Source: Lachnospiraceae bacterium (GTDB lineage: Bacteria; Bacillota; Clostridia; Lachnospirales; Lachnospiraceae). From it: 38,072 nt of DNA. The stretch is taken from assembly GCA_017442585.1 (NCBI GenBank), contig JAFRZM010000051.1, positions 1 to 38,072 of the forward strand, written 5' to 3'. The translations under genes were made by a program, and so were the position numbers. The notes below the pieces were generated by a model. The model did not search any database, had not been told where the DNA came from, and was given only the letters and a program-made list of their open reading frames with translations. This document shows positions 23,134-30,778 of the stretch, piece after piece; position 1 is the stretch's first letter; each line of letters begins with the position of its first letter.

Positions 23134-23808
23134 TTATCGCTTTTGATTTCTTGAATTCCAGGCTTTTTCAGCCATCATTTCTTTCATCTTTCTTACACAA
23201 GATGCAGCATCGGCAGAATATCCGTCAGCACCGATTTCATCGCAGAATTTCTGTGATACAGGGCCGCCGCCGATCATAACTTTAAAGCGATCACGAAGTC
23301 CTCTTTCTTTAAGATGCTCGACCACATCTTTCATTCCCTGCATGGTCGTCGTCATAAGGGTTGAAAGACAGATGAAATCCGCGTCAACTTCCACAGCTTT
23401 ATCTATAAAATCGTCTATCGGAACGTCGCGTCCCATATCATATACTTCAAATCCGGCCGATTCGCACATGATTTTAACCAAATTCTTGCCTATATCGTGC
23501 GTATCGCCTTCGACTACACCGATTACAACTTTAACGAGCGTCGTCGCAACTTCCTTCTTTAAATGCGGTTTCAAAAGGTTTACGCCTTCATTTAACGCAT
23601 ATGAGGCTGTTAAAACTTCAGGTAAAAAGTACTCACCCGTTTCATAAAGGCGGCTTACTTCATCCATTCCTTTAATTAAGCCTTCGCGTATGATATCCGC
23701 AGCATCCAGGCCTTCATCCAAAGCCTTTTGACAATACTCCACTACGGTATCTTCTTCCATTTCGACTACGCCTTCGGCGATTTTTTCATATAATTCTTTT
23801 GTATCCAT
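23134..23808 (-). CDS. corrinoid protein of a methyltransferase system
   Basis: The 224-residue protein has an N-terminal helical cap (about 1-88, EYCQKALDEGLDAADIIREG, ETGEYFLPEVLTASYALNEG) and a C-terminal Rossmann-like cobalamin domain with GVVEGDTHDIGKNLVKIM (His is the lower cobalt ligand), SAGFEVYDMGRDVP, LSTLMTTTM and MIGGGPVSQ. This is the MtaC/MtbC/MtvB family. It carries the methyl group on cobalt between two methyltransferases. It starts 3 nt after the activator gene. Confidence 0.95.
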   Translation of the reverse strand: MDTKELYEKIAEGVVEMEEDTVVEYCQKALDEGLDAADIIREGLIKGMDEVSRLYETGEYFLPEVLTASYALNEGVNLLKPHLKKEVATTLVKVVIGVVEGDTHDIGKNLVKIMCESAGFEVYDMGRDVPIDDFIDKAVEVDADFICLSTLMTTTMQGMKDVVEHLKERGLRDRFKVMIGGGPVSQKFCDEIGADGYSADAASCVRKMKEMMAEKAWNSRNQKR

Positions 23809-23811
23809 AGT

Positions 23812-25401
23812 TTAAAACCTCATACACTCCACGAAAAGTTGCTCATAGTTTTCGCTTTCCGCAAGTTCGAAATACTCGATTTCCTTCGCGAGCTTTTCCA
23901 TTTCACTTCTTACCTTACCTGACATAAGTGCCATATACGCGCCGGTCTTAGATGTGTTACCGACATATTCAATTTTATTCTCAAGATCCTTCGGTAATAA
24001 TCCGCTACCGGTCAACGCTTTTGCAGAAAGATGCGAACCGAACTGTCCCGCGATTATAACTTCGTCGATATCTTTATCTTCCATGTTGCACTTATTGACT
24101 AAAGTTCTAAAGCCCGAAAGAATTGCGCCCTTTGCAAGCTGTATCTGTCGCACGTCTTTTTGTGTAACAGATACGGTTTCCGCAAGTCTGCATCCGCTTC
24201 CCGATTCATCTTCTATAAGTAAATCTCTTCTTTTATCATCTTCAGAAAGCTTCGAAGACTTTACGAATGCGCCCGTAGGCTTTACGAGCTCGCTTCTTAT
24301 AAGTTCCGACATAACTTCTAAGATTCCGCTTCCGCAGATGCCCTTAGGAGCTTCGTTACCGATTGTTGTGACTTTTGCTTTTCCCTCTTCTTTGTCAATC
24401 ACTACGCTATCAATTGCGCCCGGAAGTGCAGGCATACCGCAGGTTATATTCATGCCCTCTAAAGCAGGTCCCGCCGCACACGAGCACGACACCATCTTGC
24501 CGTTTCCCGATAGAACCATCTCTCCGTTAGTTCCAATATCCAGGAAAAAGCTATTACCTTTTTTATTCTTTAAATCGCATACGTACGCGCCCGCTAAGAT
24601 ATCTCCGCCGATGTAGCCCGAAACTTGCGGAAGGGTATAAAGAGTAGCATCCTTACTTCCTACAAATCCGCTATCTACTGCATTTCTCGTTTGCGAATCT
24701 AAAAATATCGGCTTATACGGTGCTTTACCGATAGATCTTGCATCGACACCAAGCACCATGTGAGTCATTGTACAGTTACCCGCTATTGAGTAACTAATTA
24801 TTTCGTTTACATCGATATTATTGGTTGCACAAAGCTTATTTACTTCGGCATTTATCGAATCGATGATTGCTTTTTTAAGGTCTGCTATTCCCTTGTCGCC
24901 TTCTTCAATTTCATATGTGATTCTCGTCAAAACATCCTGTCCATACGCTCTTTGCGCATTCATACAGGAGCTTTCTGCGATTATCTTCCCTGTTGAAAAT
25001 TCTACAAGAGATAACGCAACCGTTGTCGTTCCTATATCTATCGCAACGCCATATCCGGTTAGATTACTATCCTTTTCAAAATCAGGTATATATCCCGACA
25101 TAAGAACATTCATCGCGGTAGTATCGTTTTCGGTTTGAATCTCTATGTCGCCTAAAGCTTCTACCATACAGGAAAGTCTGATTCCGGACTCTATTTCGGA
25201 TGACGTAAGCATTTTGCGCTCTGCCTCGGACATTTCCGATACATCACCGTTTAGAACTTTTACCTTGCACTTACCGCATGTACCCTTGCCGTTACAGGCA
25301 TTGTTTACGTAGACTTTATTCTTTTGTAAGACTGCCAGAAGGTTCTCGCCGCTATTGCATTCTATTTTTTTACCGGTAGTGATATCTTTTATTTCAGGCA
25401 T
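23812..25401 (-). CDS. reductive activator of corrinoid enzymes (DUF4445/ASKHA with 2Fe-2S domain)
   Basis: The 529-residue protein has an N-terminal plant-type 2Fe-2S domain (about 1-90: CNSGENLL, VNNACNGKGTCGKCKVKV) and a long DUF4445 ASKHA ATPase-like region with GVAIDIGTTTVALSLVEFST (~125), IAGNCTMTHMVLGVD, FLDIGTNGEMVL, CGSGILEVMSELIRSELVKP and VIIAGQFGSHLS. Such RACE/RamA-like proteins use ATP to push an electron to inactive Co(II) corrinoid. The start at ATG 25401 (GGAGGCGAGTC site) is chosen over a far upstream frame extension without a site. It overlaps the preceding gene by 13 bp. Confidence 0.93.
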   Translation of the reverse strand: MPEIKDITTGKKIECNSGENLLAVLQKNKVYVNNACNGKGTCGKCKVKVLNGDVSEMSEAERKMLTSSEIESGIRLSCMVEALGDIEIQTENDTTAMNVLMSGYIPDFEKDSNLTGYGVAIDIGTTTVALSLVEFSTGKIIAESSCMNAQRAYGQDVLTRITYEIEEGDKGIADLKKAIIDSINAEVNKLCATNNIDVNEIISYSIAGNCTMTHMVLGVDARSIGKAPYKPIFLDSQTRNAVDSGFVGSKDATLYTLPQVSGYIGGDILAGAYVCDLKNKKGNSFFLDIGTNGEMVLSGNGKMVSCSCAAGPALEGMNITCGMPALPGAIDSVVIDKEEGKAKVTTIGNEAPKGICGSGILEVMSELIRSELVKPTGAFVKSSKLSEDDKRRDLLIEDESGSGCRLAETVSVTQKDVRQIQLAKGAILSGFRTLVNKCNMEDKDIDEVIIAGQFGSHLSAKALTGSGLLPKDLENKIEYVGNTSKTGAYMALMSGKVRSEMEKLAKEIEYFELAESENYEQLFVECMRF

Positions 25402-26426
25402 GACTCGCCTCCGTACTCCTTCGTTCCCGTAAGCACTGCCTGCACATTCTTTAACGGCGAGCCCATACCAAGGCCACACGCAGGAGAGATTATGTCCATA
25501 CCCTGCGTAATGCAAAGCTTCGTCATCTGCTTTACTTTTTCTTCATCCTGACCTTCTATCGCATAAGTGCTGACGTTGCCCATGATGATTTTATCCTGCA
25601 TATTCTTTCTTATATCCTTTAATCCAACAATCGCATCAAAGGAAAAAGCGTCGGAGTTTATCTCATTCGCCTCTGCCAAAACAGGCGTCATCTGGCCACA
25701 GATATGAACTATAACTATAACATCAGGGTGATTTTTCTTAATCCCTTCAACAAGATCGTTTAAGTACTTTACCGCAAATTCCTTAAAATACTTAGGGCCT
25801 AAGATTTCTCCCGTTGCAGAAGGATCCGCAATCATTATTACATCAGCACCACTATCTGCCATAGCACTTCCGAATTTTATAAGTTCATCCGTAATCTTAC
25901 GCAAAAATTCATGACAAATATCGCCCTTTTTCCTCAAAGCCACATAAAACGGTGTAGAATCAATTAACGATGTTGCAATGGATACTGGGCCCGTCAAGTT
26001 ACCTACAACAGGTACGTCGCTGTGGCGCTCTTTCAAAATCGAGATTGCTTTTAAAACTGCAAAAACTCTACCTTCGCTTAAATCGATTCGTTTAACATCC
26101 GTCGTTTCTTCGATTTTTTTATAAATGTACTCAACGACGCGCGGCTCTCTTTTATTATCGCCAAGGTCAATCTTGGAACCCATTCCTTCAAGCTCGACAG
26201 TCATGCAAAACGGCACGCCCATGTTTTCAAAGCAACCTTCCTTCCAGGCATACTCCGAGAGGTCGGCCATAGTTTTTGCATCCACATGCGCATCCCTAAA
26301 ATTAAAACCGCCCTTCTCCAATAATTCTGTCGTTATATAGTTCATCATGCCGCCCGGGCATATGCATATCGGACGGTCATGCTCTTCTTTTTTTATTGTC
26401 GCTCTTATTCGTTCCAGACTATTCAT
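25389..26426 (-). CDS. second UroD-family corrinoid methyltransferase
   Basis: The 345-residue protein has the UroD fold with RPICICPGGMMNYITTELLE at the N-terminus, VVGNLTGPVSIATSLIDSTP, ADPSATGEILGPKYFKEFAV, VIVHICGQMTPVL (zinc HxC) and DIISPACGLGMGSPLKNVQA (third Cys). It is related to MtaA/MtbA/CmuA-type enzymes and clearly diverged from the 22030-23103 paralogue. One of the two is likely substrate-specific and the other the partner reaction with tetrahydrofolate or another acceptor, but which is which is not visible. It opens the four-gene operon. Confidence 0.87.
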   Translation of the reverse strand: MNSLERIRATIKKEEHDRPICICPGGMMNYITTELLEKGGFNFRDAHVDAKTMADLSEYAWKEGCFENMGVPFCMTVELEGMGSKIDLGDNKREPRVVEYIYKKIEETTDVKRIDLSEGRVFAVLKAISILKERHSDVPVVGNLTGPVSIATSLIDSTPFYVALRKKGDICHEFLRKITDELIKFGSAMADSGADVIMIADPSATGEILGPKYFKEFAVKYLNDLVEGIKKNHPDVIVIVHICGQMTPVLAEANEINSDAFSFDAIVGLKDIRKNMQDKIIMGNVSTYAIEGQDEEKVKQMTKLCITQGMDIISPACGLGMGSPLKNVQAVLTGTKEYGGESCLK

Positions 26427-26493
26427 CGCGTTCTCCGTTAATACGTCTTAAACCTTCCTCAAAGGACTTTTGCCTATTGAAATATCTAATAGA

Positions 26494-26502
26494 ATTATAA
26501 CA
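26494..26502 (-). promoter_or_regulatory. extended -10 promoter of the corrinoid operon
   Basis: Minus-strand TGTTATAAT (TG one base before TATAAT) overlaps the end of the ABC-F gene, about 70 nt upstream of the first UroD-type gene. The -35 is weak. No cobalamin riboswitch signature is seen in the leader. Confidence 0.45.
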
Positions 26503-28060
26503 CATTTTTATCTTTTTCACGCAATCCATTTTCCGTAAGCTCATATATTTTGTCGCATACTTCATCAATATACTTCCTATCATGCGAAATGCTTATAATT
26601 GCGCCTTGAAACTCTTTAAGCATTGCTCGTATAACAGGTCCCGAAAGCGGCGAAAAATTTCTTGTTGGCTCGTCAAGTATCAAAACATTCGCATCGGACA
26701 TACTCATTTTAAGAAGTAATACCTTAGCTTTCTGGCCAACTGAAAGTTCCCTTATAGGATGCTCCATTTCGTCCGTAGTATATTTAAGCGCTCCGAGATA
26801 CGTTCTTATCATCGTGTCTTCTTCCTTATCGCCCTTCTGCTTTAAAAACTCGACCGGTGTCATATTAAGCTCCAGGAGATCCTCATAGTTTTGCGGCATA
26901 TACTGTACGTTTATGTCACTCCGCATTAGCATGTCACCAGCAAGCTTTCTTATGAATGTGGTTTTACCTGAACCGTTATTGCCGACTATACATATCTTCT
27001 CAGAGCCGCGGATTCTTAAAAAGACATCGGTAGAAAGTGCCCTTTCTTCACCTGTTTCTTCAGTTATTGAAAGTTTCGGAAGATCATACTCAACTACCGT
27101 CTTTCCATCAGGAATCTTTCTTTCCTTACCGCCAAGTTTAAAGAATATTGGGTTTTCTTCCTCAGGCATTTCAGTCATGTTTTCATCTTCGCGCTCGAAA
27201 CGATGCGCCATAGATTTAACCACATGCATCTTTTTCTTTAAAAGACGTCCTTTAGAGTCTGACCCCCTCTTTTCCAGATTCTCCTGATAAAAGTCAACAC
27301 TTTGATATATTCTTTTAAGCTTTTCATCGCGCTTTTTCTGCTCACGCCTGTCACTTAAAGCCTGTTCCTCCTGCTTATCCATCTTATTTCGACGCTCTCG
27401 CACATATTCAGAATACCCTGATTTTGCCACAGTATACCTGCTTTTTGTCTTTCTTCTTATCTGCTCGATATGAATCACCATATTTGCGGTATTCTCTATC
27501 AAAGTCTCATCATGCGATATAAAAAGCACTATACCCTGCCAGGAAGTAATTATTTCTTCCAAAAGCTCTAGTGTCGCTATATCAAGATCATTTGACGGTT
27601 CATCAAGCAAAAGCGCCGTAGGCTGCTCAATCATAATTCGCATAAGCTGCGCTTTTACCTTCTCGCCACCGGATAAAGTTGCCATACTCTGCGTTCTGTA
27701 GAAGAATTCCTCTTCTACCTTGTAATCACTTGCAAGCTTCGAAAGTTCCTTTGGGGACATGTCAAAAAAACCTTCGTTTTCAGAAAAAAACTCATACACC
27801 GTTTTTTCTTTATCTTCTTTTGGTAATTCCTGCGGAAGATATGCCAAATGCTCATTGCTTATGACTTTTTCGCCGCTGTAATCCATATAATCATCAATAA
27901 GTTCAGGATTATAAAGCCACTTGATAAGAGTAGACTTTCCATTACCTTCCTCACCGATAATTACCGCCTTGTCCCCCGCATTTAATACCAGATTAAAGCC
28001 TTCAAGTATTACTCTAAGATCTTTTCTATGTGTTAAAGTAAGGTTTTTAATCTGCATCAT
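26495..28060 (-). CDS. ABC-F family ATPase
   Basis: The ~521-residue soluble protein has two ABC domains and no membrane segments: Walker A GEEGNGKST and GNNGSGKTT, signatures LSGGEK and LSVGQK, Walker B LLLDEPSNDLD and LILDEPTRNFS, and a charged linker (about 200-300) with many Arg/Lys. ABC-F proteins act on the ribosome E site, some giving antibiotic protection. The second Walker B region ends NFSPLSG, not the usual NLDxxS, a mark of the Lsa/Vga-like or uncharacterised branches. The second ATP domain may thus be less typical. The start is taken at the ATG pair near 28060 after AAAGGGG. Confidence 0.88.
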   Translation of the reverse strand: MMQIKNLTLTHRKDLRVILEGFNLVLNAGDKAVIIGEEGNGKSTLIKWLYNPELIDDYMDYSGEKVISNEHLAYLPQELPKEDKEKTVYEFFSENEGFFDMSPKELSKLASDYKVEEEFFYRTQSMATLSGGEKVKAQLMRIMIEQPTALLLDEPSNDLDIATLELLEEIITSWQGIVLFISHDETLIENTANMVIHIEQIRRKTKSRYTVAKSGYSEYVRERRNKMDKQEEQALSDRREQKKRDEKLKRIYQSVDFYQENLEKRGSDSKGRLLKKKMHVVKSMAHRFEREDENMTEMPEEENPIFFKLGGKERKIPDGKTVVEYDLPKLSITEETGEERALSTDVFLRIRGSEKICIVGNNGSGKTTFIRKLAGDMLMRSDINVQYMPQNYEDLLELNMTPVEFLKQKGDKEEDTMIRTYLGALKYTTDEMEHPIRELSVGQKAKVLLLKMSMSDANVLILDEPTRNFSPLSGPVIRAMLKEFQGAIISISHDRKYIDEVCDKIYELTENGLREKDKNVL

Positions 28061-28104
28061 AACAACCATCCCCTTTCAACTTCTTCATTCGCCTAAAATC
28101 CGTT

Positions 28105-29094
28105 TTATCTTTGGAACTTCATCTTCATGCTTTCACGTTCCATGAGCTTATGCTTTTTCGCAATCTCTTTCATCTTGGCATAATTATTTACGGTATTCTC
28201 GCGATCTAAGCTTTTATACAGGTAAAAGCGCTTCTCGTTAAGCTTACCGCTCGCTATCGCTGCTTTAATCGCACATCCAGGCTCTGTATCGTGCTTGCAG
28301 TTTCTGAATTTGCACATTCCCTCAAGTTCAATTATATCTTCAAAGGTATCGGTGATTCCGTCATCTGCTCCGGCAAGTCCGATTTCACGCATTCCCGGAG
28401 TATCAATTACGTCCACACCGTTCTTTAAGTGTATAAGCTGTCTATGTGTTGTAGTATGCTTACCCGTCGAATCTGATTCTCTTATCTCATTTGTCTTCAT
28501 TATCTCTTCGCCCGCTATAGTATTGATAAGTGTTGATTTTCCGGCGCCGGACGAACCCATAAGGCATATGGTTTTACCTTCTTCAAAATAAGTTTCAAGT
28601 TCTTCAAGTCCGATTCCATAGATTGATGAAACCGCATGAACTCTGATCTTATCTGAAATTTCTTCAACTTCTCTGACGTACCGCCCCGGGTTACTGCAAA
28701 GGTCGGACTTTGTAAGAATTACAATCGGTATTGCTTCGCCCTGAAGCGCTACGCTTACATACCTTGCAATTCTGTTGAAACTATAGTCTTCGTTTAAGGA
28801 TGTCACTATAAAACAATAGTCGATGTTTGCCACCATATACTGCATTGTTGCGGTCTTCGCCTGGTCCGGGCGGCTTAAGACGTTACGGCGGTTTACTACA
28901 TCGGCAATCATTGATTCACCGGACGGATTATAGATTAATTCTACAAAATCGCCGACAATCGGAAGGTTTTGTGCTTTTTCCTCATAAAATCTGCCCTTGA
29001 GTTTGGCATAAGCTTCCTTACCTTCATAGTCTACTATGAAGCTGTTTTTCCTGACTTCTATTACTCTTCCGAGTACTTTTTCTTCACTATTCAT
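28105..29094 (-). CDS. rsgA: ribosome biogenesis GTPase RsgA
   Basis: The 329-residue protein has an OB-fold N-terminus (LGRVIEVRKNSFIVDYEGKE), a circularly permuted GTPase (LTKSDLC as G4 before GSSGAGKSTLINTI as G1, DVIDTPGMREIGL as G3), and a zinc-binding C-terminus with CKFRNCKHDTEPGCAIKAAI. RsgA matures the 30S ribosomal subunit. The ATG at 29094 is preferred, with GGAGACAAAAGAAA upstream; an in-frame ATG at 29115 lacks spacing. It lies downstream of the cryptic RNA unit at 29196-29423. Confidence 0.96.
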   Translation of the reverse strand: MNSEEKVLGRVIEVRKNSFIVDYEGKEAYAKLKGRFYEEKAQNLPIVGDFVELIYNPSGESMIADVVNRRNVLSRPDQAKTATMQYMVANIDYCFIVTSLNEDYSFNRIARYVSVALQGEAIPIVILTKSDLCSNPGRYVREVEEISDKIRVHAVSSIYGIGLEELETYFEEGKTICLMGSSGAGKSTLINTIAGEEIMKTNEIRESDSTGKHTTTHRQLIHLKNGVDVIDTPGMREIGLAGADDGITDTFEDIIELEGMCKFRNCKHDTEPGCAIKAAIASGKLNEKRFYLYKSLDRENTVNNYAKMKEIAKKHKLMERESMKMKFQR

Positions 29095-29146
29095 TTTCTT
29101 TTGTCTCCATTTCATTTTTACGTTTTAATGTTCACTACTGTATGGA

Positions 29147-29307
29147 GACCTCGGGGATTTTAAACGCGCACACGATTTAATCCGCGCAAGAATTATAAAA
29201 GCCGTGACTAAAAAGCCACGGCTACATATCAAATATTGATAAAACTAATCATTGTAATACTAACGTCAACATAGCAAACTTAGAATTACAATCCATAAAC
29301 CGAGGTC
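29147..29307 (-). promoter_or_regulatory. long-range 8-bp complementarity in the rsgA leader
   Basis: GACCTCGG (29147-29154) is a perfect inverted match of CCGAGGTC (29300-29307), spanning the terminator at 29199-29222. The 29301-29306 arm can alternatively pair with 29361-29366 (ACCTCG). Mutually exclusive pairings of this kind could couple the upstream RNA to rsgA expression. It may be coincidence. Confidence 0.3.
29195..29222 (-). terminator. terminator between the cryptic RNA and rsgA
   Basis: On the minus strand AGCCGTG and CACGGCT (arms 29216-29222 and 29200-29206) enclose a loop of about ten bases and are followed by TTTTAT. Confidence 0.75.
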
Positions 29308-29389
29308 ATCATACTATATTCATTTACAATTCTCTTTGTCATTCCAATCATTGTACAATTACCTCGCTTTCTTTAAATTTCTAATACAA
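29196..29389 (-). ncRNA. candidate ~190-nt structured RNA (or short-peptide mRNA)
   Basis: A TTGACG-17-TACAAT promoter (29395-29423) would start a transcript near 29389 that ends at the 29195-29222 terminator. Predicted stems: CGAGGT (29361-29366) with ACCTCG (29301-29306), and ATTGTAAT (29285-29292) with ATTACAAT (29251-29258) extended by CTAA/TTAG. The 317-bp gap between rsgA and the next gene holds nothing else. The unit could be a regulatory RNA, the attenuated leader of rsgA, or the message of the 21-codon ORF at 29286-29351. Confidence 0.45.
29286..29351 (-). CDS. possible 21-residue peptide
   Basis: ATG follows GCGAGGT at normal spacing and opens MIGMTKRIVNEYSMMTSVYG-L-stop. It is the only short frame with a ribosome site in the transcript. 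The ribosome site lies in one strand of the CGAGGT/ACCTCG stem and would be masked when folded. No signal-peptide or toxin pattern is recognised. The reading frame may be chance inside a structured RNA. Confidence 0.25.
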   Translation of the reverse strand: MIGMTKRIVNEYSMMTSVYGL

Positions 29390-29394
29390 GACGC

Positions 29395-29423
29395 ATTGTA
29401 GCAGATAGCCACGAAAACGTCAA
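29395..29423 (-). promoter_or_regulatory. promoter of the cryptic RNA unit
   Basis: Minus-strand TTGACG (29418-29423), 17-bp spacer, TACAAT (29395-29400). It lies just after the stop of the 29433-29672 gene. Confidence 0.65.
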
Positions 29424-29432
29424 GCGTAATTT

Positions 29433-29672
29433 TTATGCTCTTTGCTCTTCAGGCGGAAGAACACCTACTATTTTATCTGCATAGTCAAAATAATTATCCC
29501 TGCCTATCATATATTCAAGAATATCGGAAGTCTGCGCATCCGGATGATTAAAAATATAATCTGCCATCGCATTACAATTATCCTTTTCTTGCTTTGCATA
29601 ATCAAGCACCGCAATCACAAAGTCAAAATACGAGTCGCTCACTGCAATTAACATTTCTTTTAATTCATTCAT
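29433..29672 (-). CDS. small hypothetical protein, second gene of a two-gene operon
   Basis: The 79-residue acidic, probably all-helical protein (MNELKEMLIAVSDSYFDFVI.., with YIFNHPDAQTSDILEYMIGR) is not assigned to a family. It has a strong AAAGGAGGGCGTAAA site and starts 13 nt after the 62-residue gene, so they form one operon. The acidic partner behind a basic one is reminiscent of toxin-antitoxin pairs, though in the less common order. The function is unknown. Confidence 0.65.
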   Translation of the reverse strand: MNELKEMLIAVSDSYFDFVIAVLDYAKQEKDNCNAMADYIFNHPDAQTSDILEYMIGRDNYFDYADKIVGVLPPEEQRA

Positions 29673-29685
29673 TTTACGCCCTCCT

Positions 29686-29874
29686 TTACTTTAACCTTCT
29701 ACGAGAAATAAATTCATACTCATTAAAACCATAATTCTTAAAAGTATAAACATACGGACGATTATCTACGCCAAAAGAATAATGCACGGCTACTTTTCTA
29801 TCCGCATATTTGGAATATAAAGTATTAATCTCACTAACTATTTTAGCGTACTCCCAACTATTGAGATATATCAT
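29686..29874 (-). CDS. small basic hypothetical protein, first gene of a two-gene operon
   Basis: The 62-residue protein is rich in aromatic residues (MIYLNSWEYAKIVSEINTLY, then VAVHYSFGVDNRPYVYTFKN and FISRRRLK) with a basic C-terminus; its alternation suggests a helix followed by beta strands. It has an AGAAGGTAAT site. It is led by a perfect TTGACA-17-TATAAT promoter and followed by the acidic 79-residue gene. I do not recognise it; a toxin or RNA-binding role is only a guess from size and charge. Confidence 0.6.
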   Translation of the reverse strand: MIYLNSWEYAKIVSEINTLYSKYADRKVAVHYSFGVDNRPYVYTFKNYGFNEYEFISRRRLK

Positions 29875-29933
29875 ATTACCTTCTTTCTTTCCAAGAAAAA
29901 AGCCTCTATAAATACATCTCTCCCGATATTTAT

Positions 29934-29962
29934 ATTATATCGTGCGAACGTTTGTTTGTCAA
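29934..29962 (-). promoter_or_regulatory. perfect consensus promoter of the small two-gene operon
   Basis: Minus-strand TTGACA (29957-29962), exactly 17 bp, TATAAT (29934-29939). The spacer holds AACGTT (29947-29952), a short palindrome that could be part of an operator. Such strength for two small unknown proteins suggests tight repression or high demand. Confidence 0.8.
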
Positions 29963-30008
29963 TATTGTTTTTCTCTACAGCATCTCCATGAACGCGGAAA
30001 TTCGTGTT

Positions 30009-30101
30009 TTAACCTGGCCTTCGTCGGCCTTGCGCTTTTGCCTCTTTTACCTTTAAAAATGAATTCTTTCGCTGCTCCGAAAATGTCTCACTCAATCCTG
30101 G
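30009..30101 (-). pseudogene. coding-like remnant of an unidentified gene tail
   Basis: Minus-strand codons read PGLSETFSEQRKNSFLKVKE then AKAQGRRRPG-stop, a basic tail without a start codon, closed upstream by a TAA. It overlaps the promoter of the P-loop kinase gene. I recognise no family with confidence; it may be a relic of a displaced gene or of a dispersed repeat. Confidence 0.3.
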
Positions 30102-30102
30102 A

Positions 30103-30131
30103 TTGACTTAAAATACTCAAAATGATATCAT
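30103..30131 (+). promoter_or_regulatory. promoter of the P-loop kinase gene
   Basis: TTGACT (30103-30108), 17-bp spacer, TATCAT (30126-30131), 33 nt before the GGAGGGG-led start at 30165. Confidence 0.65.
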
Positions 30132-30164
30132 TAAATTACAGTAATACACTTTGGAGGGGTTATT

Positions 30165-30704
30165 ATGGAAAAGGAATATAAGAAGATTGCCGTCATCGGC
30201 TATTGCGGTAGCGGTAAATCTACATTGGCCGAACACTTGGGTAAAAAATACGGCTTAGAGTTTTTAAATCTCGATAAGAATCACTATCTTCCCGGCTGGG
30301 AAGTTCGCCCTGTTGATGAGGAAGTAAAATTATTGGACGACTTTTTGGCAGAGCATGAAAGCACAGGCTGGGTTATCGACGGTAACTATCCGAAGGTTGA
30401 GTTCGACCGCAGAATGGAAGAAGCAGACCTTATCGTATTCATGAACTTCAACCGTTTCGATTGCTTAAGACGTACATATCACAGATACGAGAAGAAGCTT
30501 AAAAAGGTTCGTGAGGCAAGCGTTCCGGGAACTTACGAGAAGTACGACAAAGAATACGTTAACTGGATTCTTTGGAACGGTCGTACAAGTGCCGCAAAGA
30601 AGCGTTACGCTTCCGTGATGGCTAAGTACCCTGAAAAGTCCGTATGCTTAAAGAATCAGCACGATCTTGATTCATTTAAGTCAGAGCACAACTTAGCATA
30701 TTAA
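30165..30704 (+). CDS. adenylate-kinase-like P-loop protein (FlaR/topology modulation-type)
   Basis: The 179-residue protein opens with Walker A VIGYCGSGKSTLAEHL (residues 10-25), LNLDKNHYLPGWEV, WVIDGNYPKVEFDRRMEEAD and VFMNFNRFDCLRRTYHRYEK, the pattern of small AAA/kinase-like proteins often labelled DNA topology modulation protein. It probably phosphorylates a small molecule or nucleotide; the substrate is unknown. It is a single gene with promoter and terminator of its own. Confidence 0.8.
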   Translation: MEKEYKKIAVIGYCGSGKSTLAEHLGKKYGLEFLNLDKNHYLPGWEVRPVDEEVKLLDDFLAEHESTGWVIDGNYPKVEFDRRMEEADLIVFMNFNRFDCLRRTYHRYEKKLKKVREASVPGTYEKYDKEYVNWILWNGRTSAAKKRYASVMAKYPEKSVCLKNQHDLDSFKSEHNLAY

Positions 30705-30726
30705 ATTAATTACAAAATGCATAATT

Positions 30727-30766
30727 AAACCGATCAGCAGTAGTTTCTGTTGATCGGTTTATTTTT
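30727..30766 (+). terminator. intrinsic terminator of the P-loop kinase gene
   Basis: AAACCGATCAGCAG (30727-30740) pairs with CTGTTGATCGGTTT up to 30760, followed by ATTTTTA. It also ends just before the convergent pgeF stop and may serve both. Confidence 0.85.
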
Positions 30767-30778
30767 AGGAAACAGTTC

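Noticed and set aside
25400-26500. Cobalamin riboswitch before the corrinoid operon
   Set aside because: The leader between 26426 and 26494 is too short and lacks the B12-box pattern.
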